From: Azospirillum sp. OGB3
Lineage (GTDB): Bacteria > Pseudomonadota > Alphaproteobacteria > Azospirillales > Azospirillaceae
Direction of reading: 5' to 3'
DNA length: 64,000 nt
Assembly: GCF_014192915.1 (NCBI RefSeq)
Contig: NZ_JACHYN010000005.1
Span: 248,001 to 312,000, forward strand
Position 1 is the first letter of the stretch. Each line of letters begins with the position of its first letter. Shown here piece after piece: positions 1 to 8,412 of this stretch. Made by a program: the position numbers and the translations under genes. The notes beneath the pieces were generated by a model. That model searched no databases, was not told where the DNA came from, and saw nothing but the letters and a program-made list of their open reading frames with translations.

Positions 1-666
1 CTACTGCCGTCGCCGGCCGCGGTGGCCGGGGCAATGTGGGACATGGCGCTCGACGGCTCGCTGTGGGTCCATCTCGGCGCCAGCCTGCAGCGGGTGGCGG
101 TCGGCTTCGCGCTCGCCTGCGTCGTCGGCATGGCGCTCGGGTTGATGTGCGGCTGGTGGCGGGGCGTCGCGGACTTCGTGCGGCCGGTGGTCGAGGCGCT
201 TCGCCCCATCCCGCCGCTCGCCTGGATTCCGATCACTATCCTGTGGTTCGGGCTCGGCGACGCCGCGTCCTACTTCCTGGTCTTCCTCGGCGCCGTCTTC
301 CCGGCCTTCGTCGCCACCTACACGGCGGTGCGCGGCCTCGACCGGAACCAGATGAACGCGGCGCTCTGCCTCGGCGCGACGCCCTGGCAGCTCTTCACCG
401 ACGTGCTGATCCCCGCCTCCCTGCCGATCATCCTGCCGGGGCTGCGGATCGCGCTGGGCGTGGGCTGGATGTGCGTGGTGACCGCCGAGCTGATCGCGGC
501 GCAGACCGGCCTCGGCTACCTGATCCAGCAGTCGCGCATGCTGTTCCAGATCAACAACGTCGTTGCGGGCATGGTGGCCATCGGTCTGGTCGGCTTCGCC
601 ATGTCCGCCGTCCTCGAGCGGATCGAGCGTCGGGTGAACGCCTGGGCGCCTTCCGAGCGCAATTGA
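1..666 (+). CDS. ABC transporter permease, SsuC/TauC type (5' partial)
   Basis: Inner-membrane permease of a nitrate/sulfonate/taurine-type ABC importer. The reading frame is open from the first base of the window, and the residues before the first Met (LLPSPAAVAGAM) match the usual N-terminal stretch of this family, so the true start lies upstream. About 221 residues are visible, with the hydrophobic segments expected of a BPD_transp_1 domain. The cytoplasmic coupling motif is seen as the ALCLGATPWQLFTDVLIPAS stretch near residue 120. The ATPase gene follows after 17 bases and the binding protein after that, a complete importer order. The substrate cannot be read from this protein. A nitrile, amide or sulfonate compound is possible given the nitrilase and flavin reductase downstream. 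Confidence 0.9.
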   Translation, partial: LLPSPAAVAGAMWDMALDGSLWVHLGASLQRVAVGFALACVVGMALGLMCGWWRGVADFVRPVVEALRPIPPLAWIPITILWFGLGDAASYFLVFLGAVFPAFVATYTAVRGLDRNQMNAALCLGATPWQLFTDVLIPASLPIILPGLRIALGVGWMCVVTAELIAAQTGLGYLIQQSRMLFQINNVVAGMVAIGLVGFAMSAVLERIERRVNAWAPSERN

Positions 667-683
667 GCAGGAGGCGAAGGAAC

Positions 684-1526
684 ATGGCCGCCAACACCGC
701 ACTCAAGACACCCGCCCCGCCCCCCGGCACGCCGCAGGCCCAGCCGGCCGACATCCAGATCGACATCCGGAATCTGGGCAAGGTCTATGGCGGGACCTCG
801 TCCGACACCATGGTGGTCGCGCTCGACGGGGTCGACCTGCGCATCCGCCGCGGCGAGTTCATCTCGCTGCTCGGCCCCTCGGGCTGCGGGAAGTCGACCC
901 TGCTCGGCATCGTCGCCGGTTTCCAGTCGGCGTCGAGCGGGACGCTCCTGCAGAACGGCCGCCCCATCGTCAAGCCGGACCCGTCGCGCACGGTCGTCTT
1001 CCAGGACTACGCGCTGTTCGGCTGGATGACCGTGCAGCAGAACGTGGAGTTCGGCCTGAAGGCCAAGGGCATGGCGAAGAAGGAGCGTGCGGAGATCGCC
1101 CGCTCGCTGATCGACATGGTCCGGCTGACCGGCTTCGAGGAGAAGTACCCGCACCAGATCTCCGGCGGCATGAAGCAGCGGGCGGCCATCGCCCGCGCGC
1201 TCGCCCCGGACCCCGACATCCTGCTGATGGACGAGCCGTTCGGCGCGCTGGACGCGCAGACCCGCGTGCTTCTGCAGGAGGAGATCGCCCGCATTTCGTC
1301 GGAGGCCGGCAAGACGGTGATCTTCGTCACCCACGGCATCGACGAGGCGGTGTTCCTGGCCGACCGCGTGGTGGTGATGAGCCCGCGGCCCGGCCGGGTG
1401 CGCGAGGAGGTCACCGTGCCGCTGCCGCGGCCCCGCACGGCCGAGATGCGCTCCGATCCCTGGTTCGTCTCCACGGTCAACGACCTGTGGGAGACCCTGA
1501 AACCCGAATGGCAAAAAGGGGAATGA
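684..1526 (+). CDS. ABC transporter ATP-binding protein, SsuB/TauB type
   Basis: ATPase subunit of 280 residues that powers the importer encoded on either side. Walker A (GPSGCGKS) is at about residues 64-71. The signature is ISGGMKQRAAIARAL, Walker B is ILLMDEPFGALD, and the H-loop is FVTHGIDEA, all typical of the NrtD/SsuB/TauB branch. The start is the ATG at 684, preceded by AGGAGGCGAAGG at 669-680. The stop overlaps the start of the binding-protein gene (ATGA at 1523-1526), which indicates translational coupling. The proline-rich first 20 residues are a normal variable leader. Function as an ATPase is certain from the motifs; the substrate is not. Confidence 0.95.
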   Translation: MAANTALKTPAPPPGTPQAQPADIQIDIRNLGKVYGGTSSDTMVVALDGVDLRIRRGEFISLLGPSGCGKSTLLGIVAGFQSASSGTLLQNGRPIVKPDPSRTVVFQDYALFGWMTVQQNVEFGLKAKGMAKKERAEIARSLIDMVRLTGFEEKYPHQISGGMKQRAAIARALAPDPDILLMDEPFGALDAQTRVLLQEEIARISSEAGKTVIFVTHGIDEAVFLADRVVVMSPRPGRVREEVTVPLPRPRTAEMRSDPWFVSTVNDLWETLKPEWQKGE

Positions 1527-2581
1527 ACGTGACCTCGACACTCTCGCGCCGTCGTTTCGGCCAGCTCGCCGCCGGCATCGCCGCCGCCGCAACCCTCGCC
1601 AAGCCGGCGATCCTCCGCGCGCAGGGCGCGGACGTCGTCAAGATGGGCTGGTTCAACACCACCACCGTCTCGGCGCAGATCGCCCATGTTCTGATGCGCA
1701 CGGACATCGCGGCCCGCAACGGCCTGCGGATGAACATGATCCAGCTCAACGCTTCGCCGGCGGTGAACGAGGCGATCGTGTCGAACGCGGCCGACGTCGG
1801 CACGCTGTCCGACTTCGCCGCCGTCACCACCATGGCGGTCGGAGCGCCGGTCACCACCATCGCGTCGCAGGCGCGCTTCCGCTCGGCGGTGCTGGTGACC
1901 AAGAAGTCGGGAATCACCGACGTCGCCGGGCTGAAGGGCAAGCAGGTCTATGGCACCTTCGGCATCACCGCCTTCCAGAACGCCCAGGAGGCGATGACCA
2001 AGGCGGGCCTCACTCCCGGCCGCGACATGACCTTCGTGAATGTCGGGCCGGCGGAGCTGGCCGACGCGGTGGGCGCGCAGCGGATCGACGCCTTCTTCAC
2101 CTACGACCCGTTCGTGAGCTTCTTCGAGAACGCGGGCTTCGCCCAGGTGATCTCGGAGAATCTGACCCCGGTCATCGTGCTGACCGCGAACAACCGCTTC
2201 TTCAAGGACCGGCCCGAGGTGGCGGAGCGCTTCCTGCTCGCCAACTCCCAGGCGCTGTATTTTGCCAGCCAGAACCACGACCTCGTCAACAGCTGGTTCC
2301 GCTCGCTGGAGCCGGCGAAGAACATCCCGGAGGCCGTGCTGGAAAAGGCGTCGGGCTACGACCCCGCCTGGAACGCCAAGGCGCCCACCGACATCAAGGC
2401 GGCGCTCTCCGACGAGCAGATCAAAAAGCTGAACCAGCTCGCCGAATGGGGCGTCGAGGCGAAGCTGCTGCCTCGCCTGCCCGACGTGTCGAAGTTCGTC
2501 GACACGAGCATCGCCGGCAAGGTGGACGCCGCCTTCGCCGCCCAGGTCTTCGATCCGAAGACGGTCAAGATCGTCGGCTGA
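1523..2581 (+). CDS. ABC transporter substrate-binding protein, NMT1/SsuA-like, with Tat-type signal
   Basis: Periplasmic solute-binding protein of 352 residues. The N-terminus carries SRRRFGQLAAG followed by an alanine-rich hydrophobic stretch and an AQG-like cleavage region near residue 31, which fits a Tat signal. The mature part has the aliphatic-sulfonate/nitrate binding-protein pattern, for example a GTFGITAFQNAQ stretch and YDPFVSFFENAGFAQV. I chose the ATG at 1523 rather than the upstream in-frame ATGs at 1487 and 1508 because it overlaps the ATPase stop as ATGA and follows AAAAAGGGG. It closes the ABC operon that begins left of the window. The ligand is unknown. Confidence 0.9.
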   Translation: MNVTSTLSRRRFGQLAAGIAAAATLAKPAILRAQGADVVKMGWFNTTTVSAQIAHVLMRTDIAARNGLRMNMIQLNASPAVNEAIVSNAADVGTLSDFAAVTTMAVGAPVTTIASQARFRSAVLVTKKSGITDVAGLKGKQVYGTFGITAFQNAQEAMTKAGLTPGRDMTFVNVGPAELADAVGAQRIDAFFTYDPFVSFFENAGFAQVISENLTPVIVLTANNRFFKDRPEVAERFLLANSQALYFASQNHDLVNSWFRSLEPAKNIPEAVLEKASGYDPAWNAKAPTDIKAALSDEQIKKLNQLAEWGVEAKLLPRLPDVSKFVDTSIAGKVDAAFAAQVFDPKTVKIVG

Positions 2582-2652
2582 CCGGCCGGCGATCCCGACG
2601 CATCGCGCAGGACGGGGCGGCGGCCATGCCGGGCCTTGCCGAAGGAGACCTC

Positions 2653-3381
2653 ATGACCCTAAGACTTGACGACGCGGCCCGGCCGGCAACCGACCACGCC
2701 GCCCCTGCCCCCGCCATGCGCCATTTCGACTTCGCCACGCTGCCGGCGCCCGACCGCTACCGCCTGCTGACCGCCGCGGTCCTGCCGCGGCCGATCGCCT
2801 GGGCGGTCACCCGCTCGGCCGAGGGCCGGGTGAACGCCGCCCCCTATTCCTTCTTCAACGTCTTCGGCTCCGACCGGCCGGTGGTCTGTCTCGGCGTGCT
2901 GGCACGCCCGGACCGGCCGAAGGACACGGCGGTCAACATCCGGGCGACGCGCGAGTTCGTGATCAACCTCGTCCCCTTCGCCCTGACGGAGGCGATGAAC
3001 CTCACCTGCGTCGAGGCGCCGCCCGAGGTGGACGAGACCCGGCTCGCCGGGCTCGCCACCCTGCCGAGCGTCGCGGTCCGGCCGCCGCGCATCGCCGCAT
3101 CGCCGGTCGCCTTCGAATGCCGTCTGATCCACGAGTTCGAAAGCGGTCCCGGACAGTGGCTGTTCGTGGGCGAGGTGCTGCACGCCCATGTCGCGACACG
3201 CGTCCTGACCGGCAACCCCGACCGCCCCCGCATCGACCATGAGGCGCTCGACCTCGTCGCCCGCATGCACGGCCCCTCGGCCTATCTGCGCACCCGCGAC
3301 GTCTTCGATCTGGTACGGCCGGTCTGGGCCGACACCCCGCCTCAACCCACCAAAACACACTGCAAGGAACGACAAGAATGA
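2653..3381 (+). CDS. flavin reductase-like (FMN-binding split-barrel) protein
   Basis: Predicted cytoplasmic flavoprotein of 242 residues with a flavin_reductase-like domain over roughly residues 35-190. Recognisable parts are LPRPIAWAVTRSAEGRVNAAPYSFFN and FVINLV, typical of FMN-binding split-barrel proteins that reduce flavin or act as flavin-dependent oxidoreductases. The start at 2653 follows AAGGAGACC; the same frame is open upstream but carries no family sequence there. The end overlaps the nitrilase start by ATGA. In SsuABC-like operons such proteins often supply reduced flavin to a monooxygenase, but no monooxygenase is visible in this cluster, so its partner is unknown. Confidence 0.85.
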   Translation: MTLRLDDAARPATDHAAPAPAMRHFDFATLPAPDRYRLLTAAVLPRPIAWAVTRSAEGRVNAAPYSFFNVFGSDRPVVCLGVLARPDRPKDTAVNIRATREFVINLVPFALTEAMNLTCVEAPPEVDETRLAGLATLPSVAVRPPRIAASPVAFECRLIHEFESGPGQWLFVGEVLHAHVATRVLTGNPDRPRIDHEALDLVARMHGPSAYLRTRDVFDLVRPVWADTPPQPTKTHCKERQE

Positions 3382-4349
3382 CCAAGGTTAAAGTGGCCGC
3401 GGTGCAGGCGGCGACGGTGCCGTTCGACGCCGCCGCGGCGACCGCCCGCACGGTCGACCTGATCGCCGAGGCGGCGTCCACCGGCGCGTCGCTCGCCGTC
3501 TTCCCGGAGGCCTTCATCGGCGGCTACCCGAAGGGGCTCGATTTCGGCTGCTCGATCGGCCGGCGCACGGCGGAAGGGCGCGCCGACTTCGCCCGCTACG
3601 TCCGCGGCGCGATCACCGTGCCGGGACCGGAGACCGAGACGCTGTCGGCGGCCTGCGCGCGGCACGGAATCCACGCGGTCGTCGGCGTCATCGAGCGCGA
3701 CGGCGGAACGCTCTACTGCACGGTGCTCTATCTGTCGCCGGACGGCCGGATGGGCAAGCACCGCAAGGTGATGCCGACCGGGTCGGAGCGGCTGGTCTGG
3801 GGGTTCGGCGACGGCTCCACCCTCACCGTCATGGACACGCCGTTCGGCCGTGTCGGCGGGGCCATCTGCTGGGAGCATTACATGCCGCTGATGCGCGCGG
3901 CCTACTACGCGAAGGGCGTCCAGCTCTGGGCGGCGCCGACGGCGGACGACCGTGAAAGCTGGATCGCCACCATGCGCCACGTCGCCATGGAGGGGCGCTG
4001 CTTCGTGATCGGCGCCTGCCAGGTGATGCGCCGCTCGGACTTCCCGGAGGACTACGCCAGCCGCATCGACGCCGGGCCGGACGAGTGGATGATGCACGGC
4101 CGCTCGGTCATCGTCGGGCCGCTCGGCGAGATCCTCGCCGGCCCGCTGGTCGACGCGGAGGGCATCCTGACCGCCGAGGTCGACGTCGAGGATCTGGTCG
4201 GCGCCAAGCTCGATTTCGATCCGGTGGGCCATTACGCGCGGCCGGACCTGTTCAGCATGCGCGTCGACGAGACCCCGCGCGCGCCGGTCGCCACGGTGCG
4301 CGAGGCCGCCCTTCCGGAGCGCAACGAGACGGTCGAAGAAGCGGCCTGA
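3378..4349 (+). CDS. nitrilase / carbon-nitrogen hydrolase
   Basis: Cytoplasmic carbon-nitrogen hydrolase of 323 residues, the usual size for branch 1 nitrilases, which hydrolyse organic nitriles to the carboxylate and ammonia. The catalytic triad is visible: Glu44 in VFPEAFIGGY, Lys130 in HRKVMPTGSERLVWG, and Cys164 in GGAICWEHYMPLMR. CWEHYMPL around the nucleophile is the nitrilase or cyanide-hydratase form rather than the amidase form. The ATG overlaps the stop of the flavin-reductase-like gene, so it belongs to the ABC operon. Inference: the importer brings in a nitrile or a related nitrogen compound that this enzyme uses as a nitrogen source. Confidence 0.92.
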   Translation: MTKVKVAAVQAATVPFDAAAATARTVDLIAEAASTGASLAVFPEAFIGGYPKGLDFGCSIGRRTAEGRADFARYVRGAITVPGPETETLSAACARHGIHAVVGVIERDGGTLYCTVLYLSPDGRMGKHRKVMPTGSERLVWGFGDGSTLTVMDTPFGRVGGAICWEHYMPLMRAAYYAKGVQLWAAPTADDRESWIATMRHVAMEGRCFVIGACQVMRRSDFPEDYASRIDAGPDEWMMHGRSVIVGPLGEILAGPLVDAEGILTAEVDVEDLVGAKLDFDPVGHYARPDLFSMRVDETPRAPVATVREAALPERNETVEEAA

Positions 4350-4360
4350 CGGGCAGGGTG

Positions 4361-4417
4361 ATCGCATTCAAAATCCCTCTCCCCAGAGGGGAGAGGGCTA
4401 TGAAGGTCAAATGCGAT
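4361..4417. terminator. nested hairpin with CT/GA-rich core
   Basis: Between the nitrilase and the heme operon there is a perfect 10-bp stem (CCCTCTCCCC at 4375-4384, GGGGAGAGGG at 4388-4397) with a 3-base loop. An outer perfect 8-bp pair flanks it (ATCGCATT at 4361-4368, AATGCGAT at 4410-4417). It lacks a clear run of T, so terminator activity is inferred from position. The core matches other intergenic hairpins in this window. Confidence 0.6.
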
Positions 4418-4469
4418 TGCCCCGGCCCACCGGGCGATTAATGCCGGTTAATGATCGGCGCCTTGTAAC

Positions 4470-4484
4470 TGATAATGCTTCTCA
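4470..4484. promoter_or_regulatory. putative Fur-type box upstream of hmuS
   Basis: TGATAATGCTTCTCA matches TGCGAATGATTCGCA, the window's own consensus, at 11 of 15 positions. The overlapping 19 bases at 4471-4489 match the classical GATAATGATAATCATTATC Fur box at 15 of 19. It lies about 70 bases before the hmuS start, where an iron repressor would block the promoter. Confidence 0.75.
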
Positions 4485-4555
4485 TGATCATTTGCGGGAG
4501 ATTTGGCCCTGTCCGGACGGGCCGACCACACCGCATCTTGTCAAGGGAAGCCCCA

Positions 4556-5527
4556 ATGCCCGACACCCGCCTGCCGACCGCCCTCCCAATTGCCGATCCG
4601 ATCCTGTCCACCCTTCCCGGCTGGGAGACCGGCGCCGTCTGCCCGACGCGGCTCGAGGTGGACTGGACCGACGCCCTGAGGAAGCTGGACGTCCTGGGGA
4701 CGGTCCGGGTCGTCACCGGCAACCGCAGCATCACCCATGAGAAGACCGGACGCTTCGGCAACGTCGACGGCAACGGCCCGGCCCTGATCGTGCTGAACCG
4801 CGAGGTCGACCTGCGCGTCTTCCCGCGCCACTGGGCCATCACCGTCCACACGCCGGAGACGGACGGCGAGGCCGAGGCCATCCGCGTCTTCGACCGGCAT
4901 GGCCGCGCCGTCCACGCCATCCACCGCACCCCGGAGACGAACGGCGCCGCCTGGGACGCCTTCCTCATCCTGCACCGCGCCGCCGACCAGGACGCGCCGG
5001 TCCTGGAACCGCTGCCCGCCCCCGCCGCCGAGCGGCCCGACGCCGAGATCGACGTGGAAGGGCTGCGCGCCGCCTGGAGCGCGATGACCGATGTGCACGA
5101 GTTCTTCGGCATGCTGAGGACTTTCGGCGTCGGGCGGCGGCAGGCGCTGCGCCTCGCCGGTCCGGGCTTCGCGCGGGAGCTGCCCGCCACCGCCCTGCTG
5201 CCGCTGCTGGAGGCAGCGCGCGACCGCCGGCTGGAGATCATGATCTTCGTCGGCAACGCCGGCTGCATCCAGATCCACACCGGCACGGTGGACCACCCGG
5301 CGGCGGAAGACGGGCTGCTGCGCATCGACGACCACGGCTTCACCCTGCGCGCCATCCAGGCGCGGCTGTCCAGCGCCTGGGTCGTCCACAAGCCGACCGA
5401 CAAGGGCGGCATCACCACGGTCGAGTTGTACGACGACCGGGGCGACAACGCGGCCATCCTGTGCGGCCAGCGCGACGAGGACAAGCCGGAGCGGGCGGAG
5501 TGGCGCGCGCTCGCCGCGTCCCTGTGA
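4556..5527 (+). CDS. hmuS: HmuS/HemS-family heme-degrading or heme-handling protein
   Basis: Cytoplasmic protein of 323 residues that receives imported heme and degrades or stores it. Two repeats of the HemS domain can be seen. The first has GTVRVVTGNRSITHEKTGRFGNV, LNREVDLRVFPRHW and FDRHGRAVHAIH. The second has VHEFFGMLRTFGVGRRQALRLAG, IMIFVGNAGCIQIHTG and RAIQARLSSAWVVHKPT. The family usually has about 340-350 residues, so the length fits. The ATG at 4556 follows AAGGGAAG; an in-frame ATG at 4475 lies inside the Fur-type box and is unlikely. It is the first gene of a hmuSTUV-type heme operon. Confidence 0.93.
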   Translation: MPDTRLPTALPIADPILSTLPGWETGAVCPTRLEVDWTDALRKLDVLGTVRVVTGNRSITHEKTGRFGNVDGNGPALIVLNREVDLRVFPRHWAITVHTPETDGEAEAIRVFDRHGRAVHAIHRTPETNGAAWDAFLILHRAADQDAPVLEPLPAPAAERPDAEIDVEGLRAAWSAMTDVHEFFGMLRTFGVGRRQALRLAGPGFARELPATALLPLLEAARDRRLEIMIFVGNAGCIQIHTGTVDHPAAEDGLLRIDDHGFTLRAIQARLSSAWVVHKPTDKGGITTVELYDDRGDNAAILCGQRDEDKPERAEWRALAASL

Positions 5528-5544
5528 CGGGCGGGGACCGGCCG

Positions 5545-6420
5545 ATGAGGCGCCTGCGCCTTCTCCCCGCGGCGATCGCCGCTACCCTCGCGCTCACCGC
5601 CGCCACCCTGGCCACGGCGGCGGAGCGGCGGATCGTCACCGTCGGCCCGCCGGTGACCGAGCTTGTCTACGCGCTCGGCGACGGCGGCTCGGTCGTCGGG
5701 CGCGACACCAGCAGCCATTATCCGCAGCCGGTGAACGGCCTGCCCGACGTCGGCTACATGCGCGCCCTCTCGGCGGAGGGGGTGATGTCGCTGGCCCCGA
5801 CCCACGTCCTGGCGATCCAGGGCGCCGGCCCGGAGACCACGCTCGACCAGCTGCGGGCGCTCGGCGTCACGGTGGAGGTCGTGCCGGAGACGCCGACGCT
5901 GGCCGGATTGATCGACAAGGTGGAGCGGGTCGCCCGCCTGCTCGGCCGGGAGGCGGAAGGACGGCGCTTGGCGGACTCGCTGAATCGCGACCTCGCCGCG
6001 CTGGCCGCCGCCGTCGCCGAAGCCGGAAAAAAGGACGGTGCGCCGGTCGTGCTCGGCGTGGTCGGCGGCGGGCCCGGCGGTCTGATGGCGGCGGGCAGCC
6101 GCTCCGTCCCCGCCGCTCTGATCGCCATGGCCGGCGCGCGCAACGCCCTGGATGTGGAGCGCGACTATGTGCCGATGTCGTCGGAGTCCGTCCTGGCCGC
6201 CGCACCCGACATCCTGCTGGTCAGCCGGTCGCTGGTCGACCGCTCGGGCGGGCTCGACCCATTCCTGGCGACGCCGCAGATCGCCCTGACCCCGGCGGCC
6301 AAGGCCCGGCGGGTGGCGGTGGTGGACGGCGCGCTGCTGATGGGCCTCGGCCCCCGCACGGCCGAGGCGGTCGCGGAACTCACCCGCGTCCAGGGCACCT
6401 CTCCTCAGGAACAACCATGA
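5545..6420 (+). CDS. hmuT: hemin ABC transporter substrate-binding protein HmuT
   Basis: Periplasmic heme-binding protein of 291 residues, class III (TroA/BtuF-like) fold. A signal peptide covers about residues 1-26, ending TLATAAE. The family start follows as RIVTVGPPVTELVYALGDGGSVVGRD, then the HmuT-typical PDVGYMRALSAEGVMSLAPTHVL. The ATG at 5545 directly precedes the signal peptide; an upstream in-frame GTG at 5461 would overlap hmuS by about 65 bases and is not needed. The stop overlaps the hmuU start (ATGA). It would deliver heme to HmuUV. Confidence 0.93.
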   Translation: MRRLRLLPAAIAATLALTAATLATAAERRIVTVGPPVTELVYALGDGGSVVGRDTSSHYPQPVNGLPDVGYMRALSAEGVMSLAPTHVLAIQGAGPETTLDQLRALGVTVEVVPETPTLAGLIDKVERVARLLGREAEGRRLADSLNRDLAALAAAVAEAGKKDGAPVVLGVVGGGPGGLMAAGSRSVPAALIAMAGARNALDVERDYVPMSSESVLAAAPDILLVSRSLVDRSGGLDPFLATPQIALTPAAKARRVAVVDGALLMGLGPRTAEAVAELTRVQGTSPQEQP

Positions 6421-7526
6421 GCCTGACCTTGTCCATGCCGTCCTCCCGGAAAGGGGAACGGGCGACCCCGGCCTTCCGGCGCCCGCCCCTCATTCCCGTG
6501 CTGGCGGCGCTGACAGCGGCGCTGGCGCTGGCCGTGCTGAATGCCGTCGCGACGGGCGGTGTCTCCGTTCCGCTCGACCGCAGCCTGTCCCACCTCGCCT
6601 CCCTGCTCGGCCTGCCCGGAACGCCGTTGTCGGAGCGGGACTGGATGGTGCTGACCATGCTGCGCCTGCCGCGCATCGTCCTGGCTGCCGCGGTCGGGGT
6701 GACGCTGGGGGTGGCGGGGGTAGCGCTCCAGGCGGTCTTCCGCAACCCGCTGGCCGATCCCGGTCTGGTCGGCGTGTCGAGCGGGGCGGCGCTGGCCGGT
6801 TCCGCCGCCATGGTGCTGGGGGTATCGGGGCTGGGGCTGGCGCGCAGCGGCCTGTCGCTCGCCACCGTGCTGCCGCTGGCCGCCTTCCTCGGCGCGCTGG
6901 CCGCCACCGTGCTGATCCTGGCGATCTCCCGCCGCGACGGGCGCAACTCCCCCGCCACCATGCTGCTGGCCGGCATCGCGGTGAACGCCATGGGTGGGGC
7001 CGGCATCGGGCTGTTCAGCTACCTCGGGGACGACCTCGCGCTGCGTCAGATGACCTTCTGGATGATGGGCGGCTTCGGCGGGTCGAACTGGGCGCAGATC
7101 GGGCCGGCGATGGTCCTGATGGGGCTGGCGACCGCCGGGCTGTTGGCCGGGGCACGGCGGCTCGACCTGTTCGCCATGGGCGAGCGGGAGGCCTTTCTCC
7201 AAGGGCTCGACCCGCACCGCTTCGCCGTGCGCACGGTGCTTCTGGTGGCGCTGGGCGTCGGGGCGGCGGTGGCGGTGTCCGGCCTGATCGGCTTCGTCGG
7301 GCTGATCGTGCCGCACGTCATGCGCATTCTGCTGGGACCGGTGCACCGCCGGCTGATGCCGGCGACGGCGCTGGCCGCGGCGGTCCTGCTGGTCCTGGCC
7401 GATACGGTGGCCCGCACCATCGCCGCCCCGGCCGACGTGCCGGCCGGCCTGCTGCTGGGTGCCGTCGGCGGTCCCTTCTTCCTGTGGCTTCTGCGCCGCC
7501 GCGCCGGCGCGCTGGGAGGGGCCTGA
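6417..7526 (+). CDS. hmuU: hemin ABC transporter permease HmuU (FecCD family)
   Basis: Inner-membrane permease of 369 residues. It shows the FecCD family signatures MLRLPRIVLAAAVGVTLGVAGVALQAVFRNPLADPGLVGVSSGAA, GRNSPATMLLAGIAVNAMGG and SGLIGFVGLIVPHVMRILLGPVHR. About ten hydrophobic segments are expected, and many are evident. The start overlaps the hmuT stop (ATGA at 6417-6420) and the hmuV ATG follows two bases after the stop. It forms the heme channel with HmuV. Confidence 0.94.
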   Translation: MSLTLSMPSSRKGERATPAFRRPPLIPVLAALTAALALAVLNAVATGGVSVPLDRSLSHLASLLGLPGTPLSERDWMVLTMLRLPRIVLAAAVGVTLGVAGVALQAVFRNPLADPGLVGVSSGAALAGSAAMVLGVSGLGLARSGLSLATVLPLAAFLGALAATVLILAISRRDGRNSPATMLLAGIAVNAMGGAGIGLFSYLGDDLALRQMTFWMMGGFGGSNWAQIGPAMVLMGLATAGLLAGARRLDLFAMGEREAFLQGLDPHRFAVRTVLLVALGVGAAVAVSGLIGFVGLIVPHVMRILLGPVHRRLMPATALAAAVLLVLADTVARTIAAPADVPAGLLLGAVGGPFFLWLLRRRAGALGGA

Positions 7527-7528
7527 CC

Positions 7529-8350
7529 ATGCTGGAAGCGATCGACGCCGGCCTGACCATCGGCAACGCCCGCCTGCTCGACGGCGTGACCGCCGCGCTG
7601 CGGCCCGGCCGGGTTCTGGCCATCCTGGGCCCCAACGGGGCCGGCAAATCCACCCTGCTCTCCCTCCTCTCCGGGGAGCGGCGGCCAACCGCCGGGCGGG
7701 CCCTGCTGGACGGGGTGGAATTGGCGGCCATCCCGGCGCCGCGGCTGGCCGTCCGCCGCGCCCTGGTGGCGCAGCACCAGTCGGTCGCCTTCGCCTTCTC
7801 GGTGGAGGAGGTGATGGAGCTGGCGACCGAACCCTGGCTGATCCGCCCCGGCGACCGGCGCGCCCTGATCGCCGACTGCCTGATGCGGGCCGGGGCGGGC
7901 GGGCTGGCCGGCCGGCTGATGCCCCAGCTCTCCGGCGGCGAGCGCCAGCGCGTCGCCTTCGCCCGCGCGCTCGCCCAGCTGGCGGCGGGGCGCCACGGGC
8001 GCGACGTGGCGGGGCCGTCCTACCTGCTGCTGGACGAGCCGACGGCCAGCCTCGACCCCGCCCATCAGCACCATCTGCTGCGGGCGGCGCGCGACTGGGT
8101 GGAGCGGACCGGCGGCGGCTGCGCGGTGATCCTGCACGACCTGACCCTGGCCGCGCGCTATGCCGACGACGGGCTGATGCTGGCCGGCGGGCGCGTCGCC
8201 TGGAGCGGCGCCATGGCGGACCTGCCGGTGCCGGTGCTGGAGCGCGTCTTCGGCACGGCCTTCGTCCGGCTCGACCTGCCGGAGGCGGAGGGCGTGGTCT
8301 ACGCCGCCACCGGACGCGCCCCGGCGTCTGGAAAAATTGAATGCGAATGA
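7529..8350 (+). CDS. hmuV: hemin ABC transporter ATP-binding protein HmuV
   Basis: ATPase of 273 residues with Walker A GPNGAGKS at about residues 34-41. The signature is LSGGERQRVAFARAL, Walker B is YLLLDEPTASLD and the H-loop is ILHDL. The stretch AQHQSVAFAFSVEEVMEL is characteristic of HmuV. The start at 7529 follows GGGAGGGG. An in-frame ATG at 7484 would overlap hmuU by over 40 bases without improving the family match. The last bases overlap the next Fur-type box, so hmuSTUV ends as the next iron-controlled unit begins. Confidence 0.94.
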   Translation: MLEAIDAGLTIGNARLLDGVTAALRPGRVLAILGPNGAGKSTLLSLLSGERRPTAGRALLDGVELAAIPAPRLAVRRALVAQHQSVAFAFSVEEVMELATEPWLIRPGDRRALIADCLMRAGAGGLAGRLMPQLSGGERQRVAFARALAQLAAGRHGRDVAGPSYLLLDEPTASLDPAHQHHLLRAARDWVERTGGGCAVILHDLTLAARYADDGLMLAGGRVAWSGAMADLPVPVLERVFGTAFVRLDLPEAEGVVYAATGRAPASGKIECE

Positions 8351-8356
8351 TTATTA
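8342..8356. promoter_or_regulatory. putative Fur-type box upstream of the two-component operon
   Basis: TGCGAATGATTATTA, 12 of 15 to the local consensus, overlaps the hmuV stop and lies about 60 bases before the response regulator GTG. The wider 19-base site at 8343-8361 matches the classical Fur box at 13 of 19. Confidence 0.7.
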
Positions 8357-8412
8357 ATAGCAAATAAGGGACAAGACGGGGCGCCCGATAGAGGCGCTAA
8401 AGGGAGGGGACG

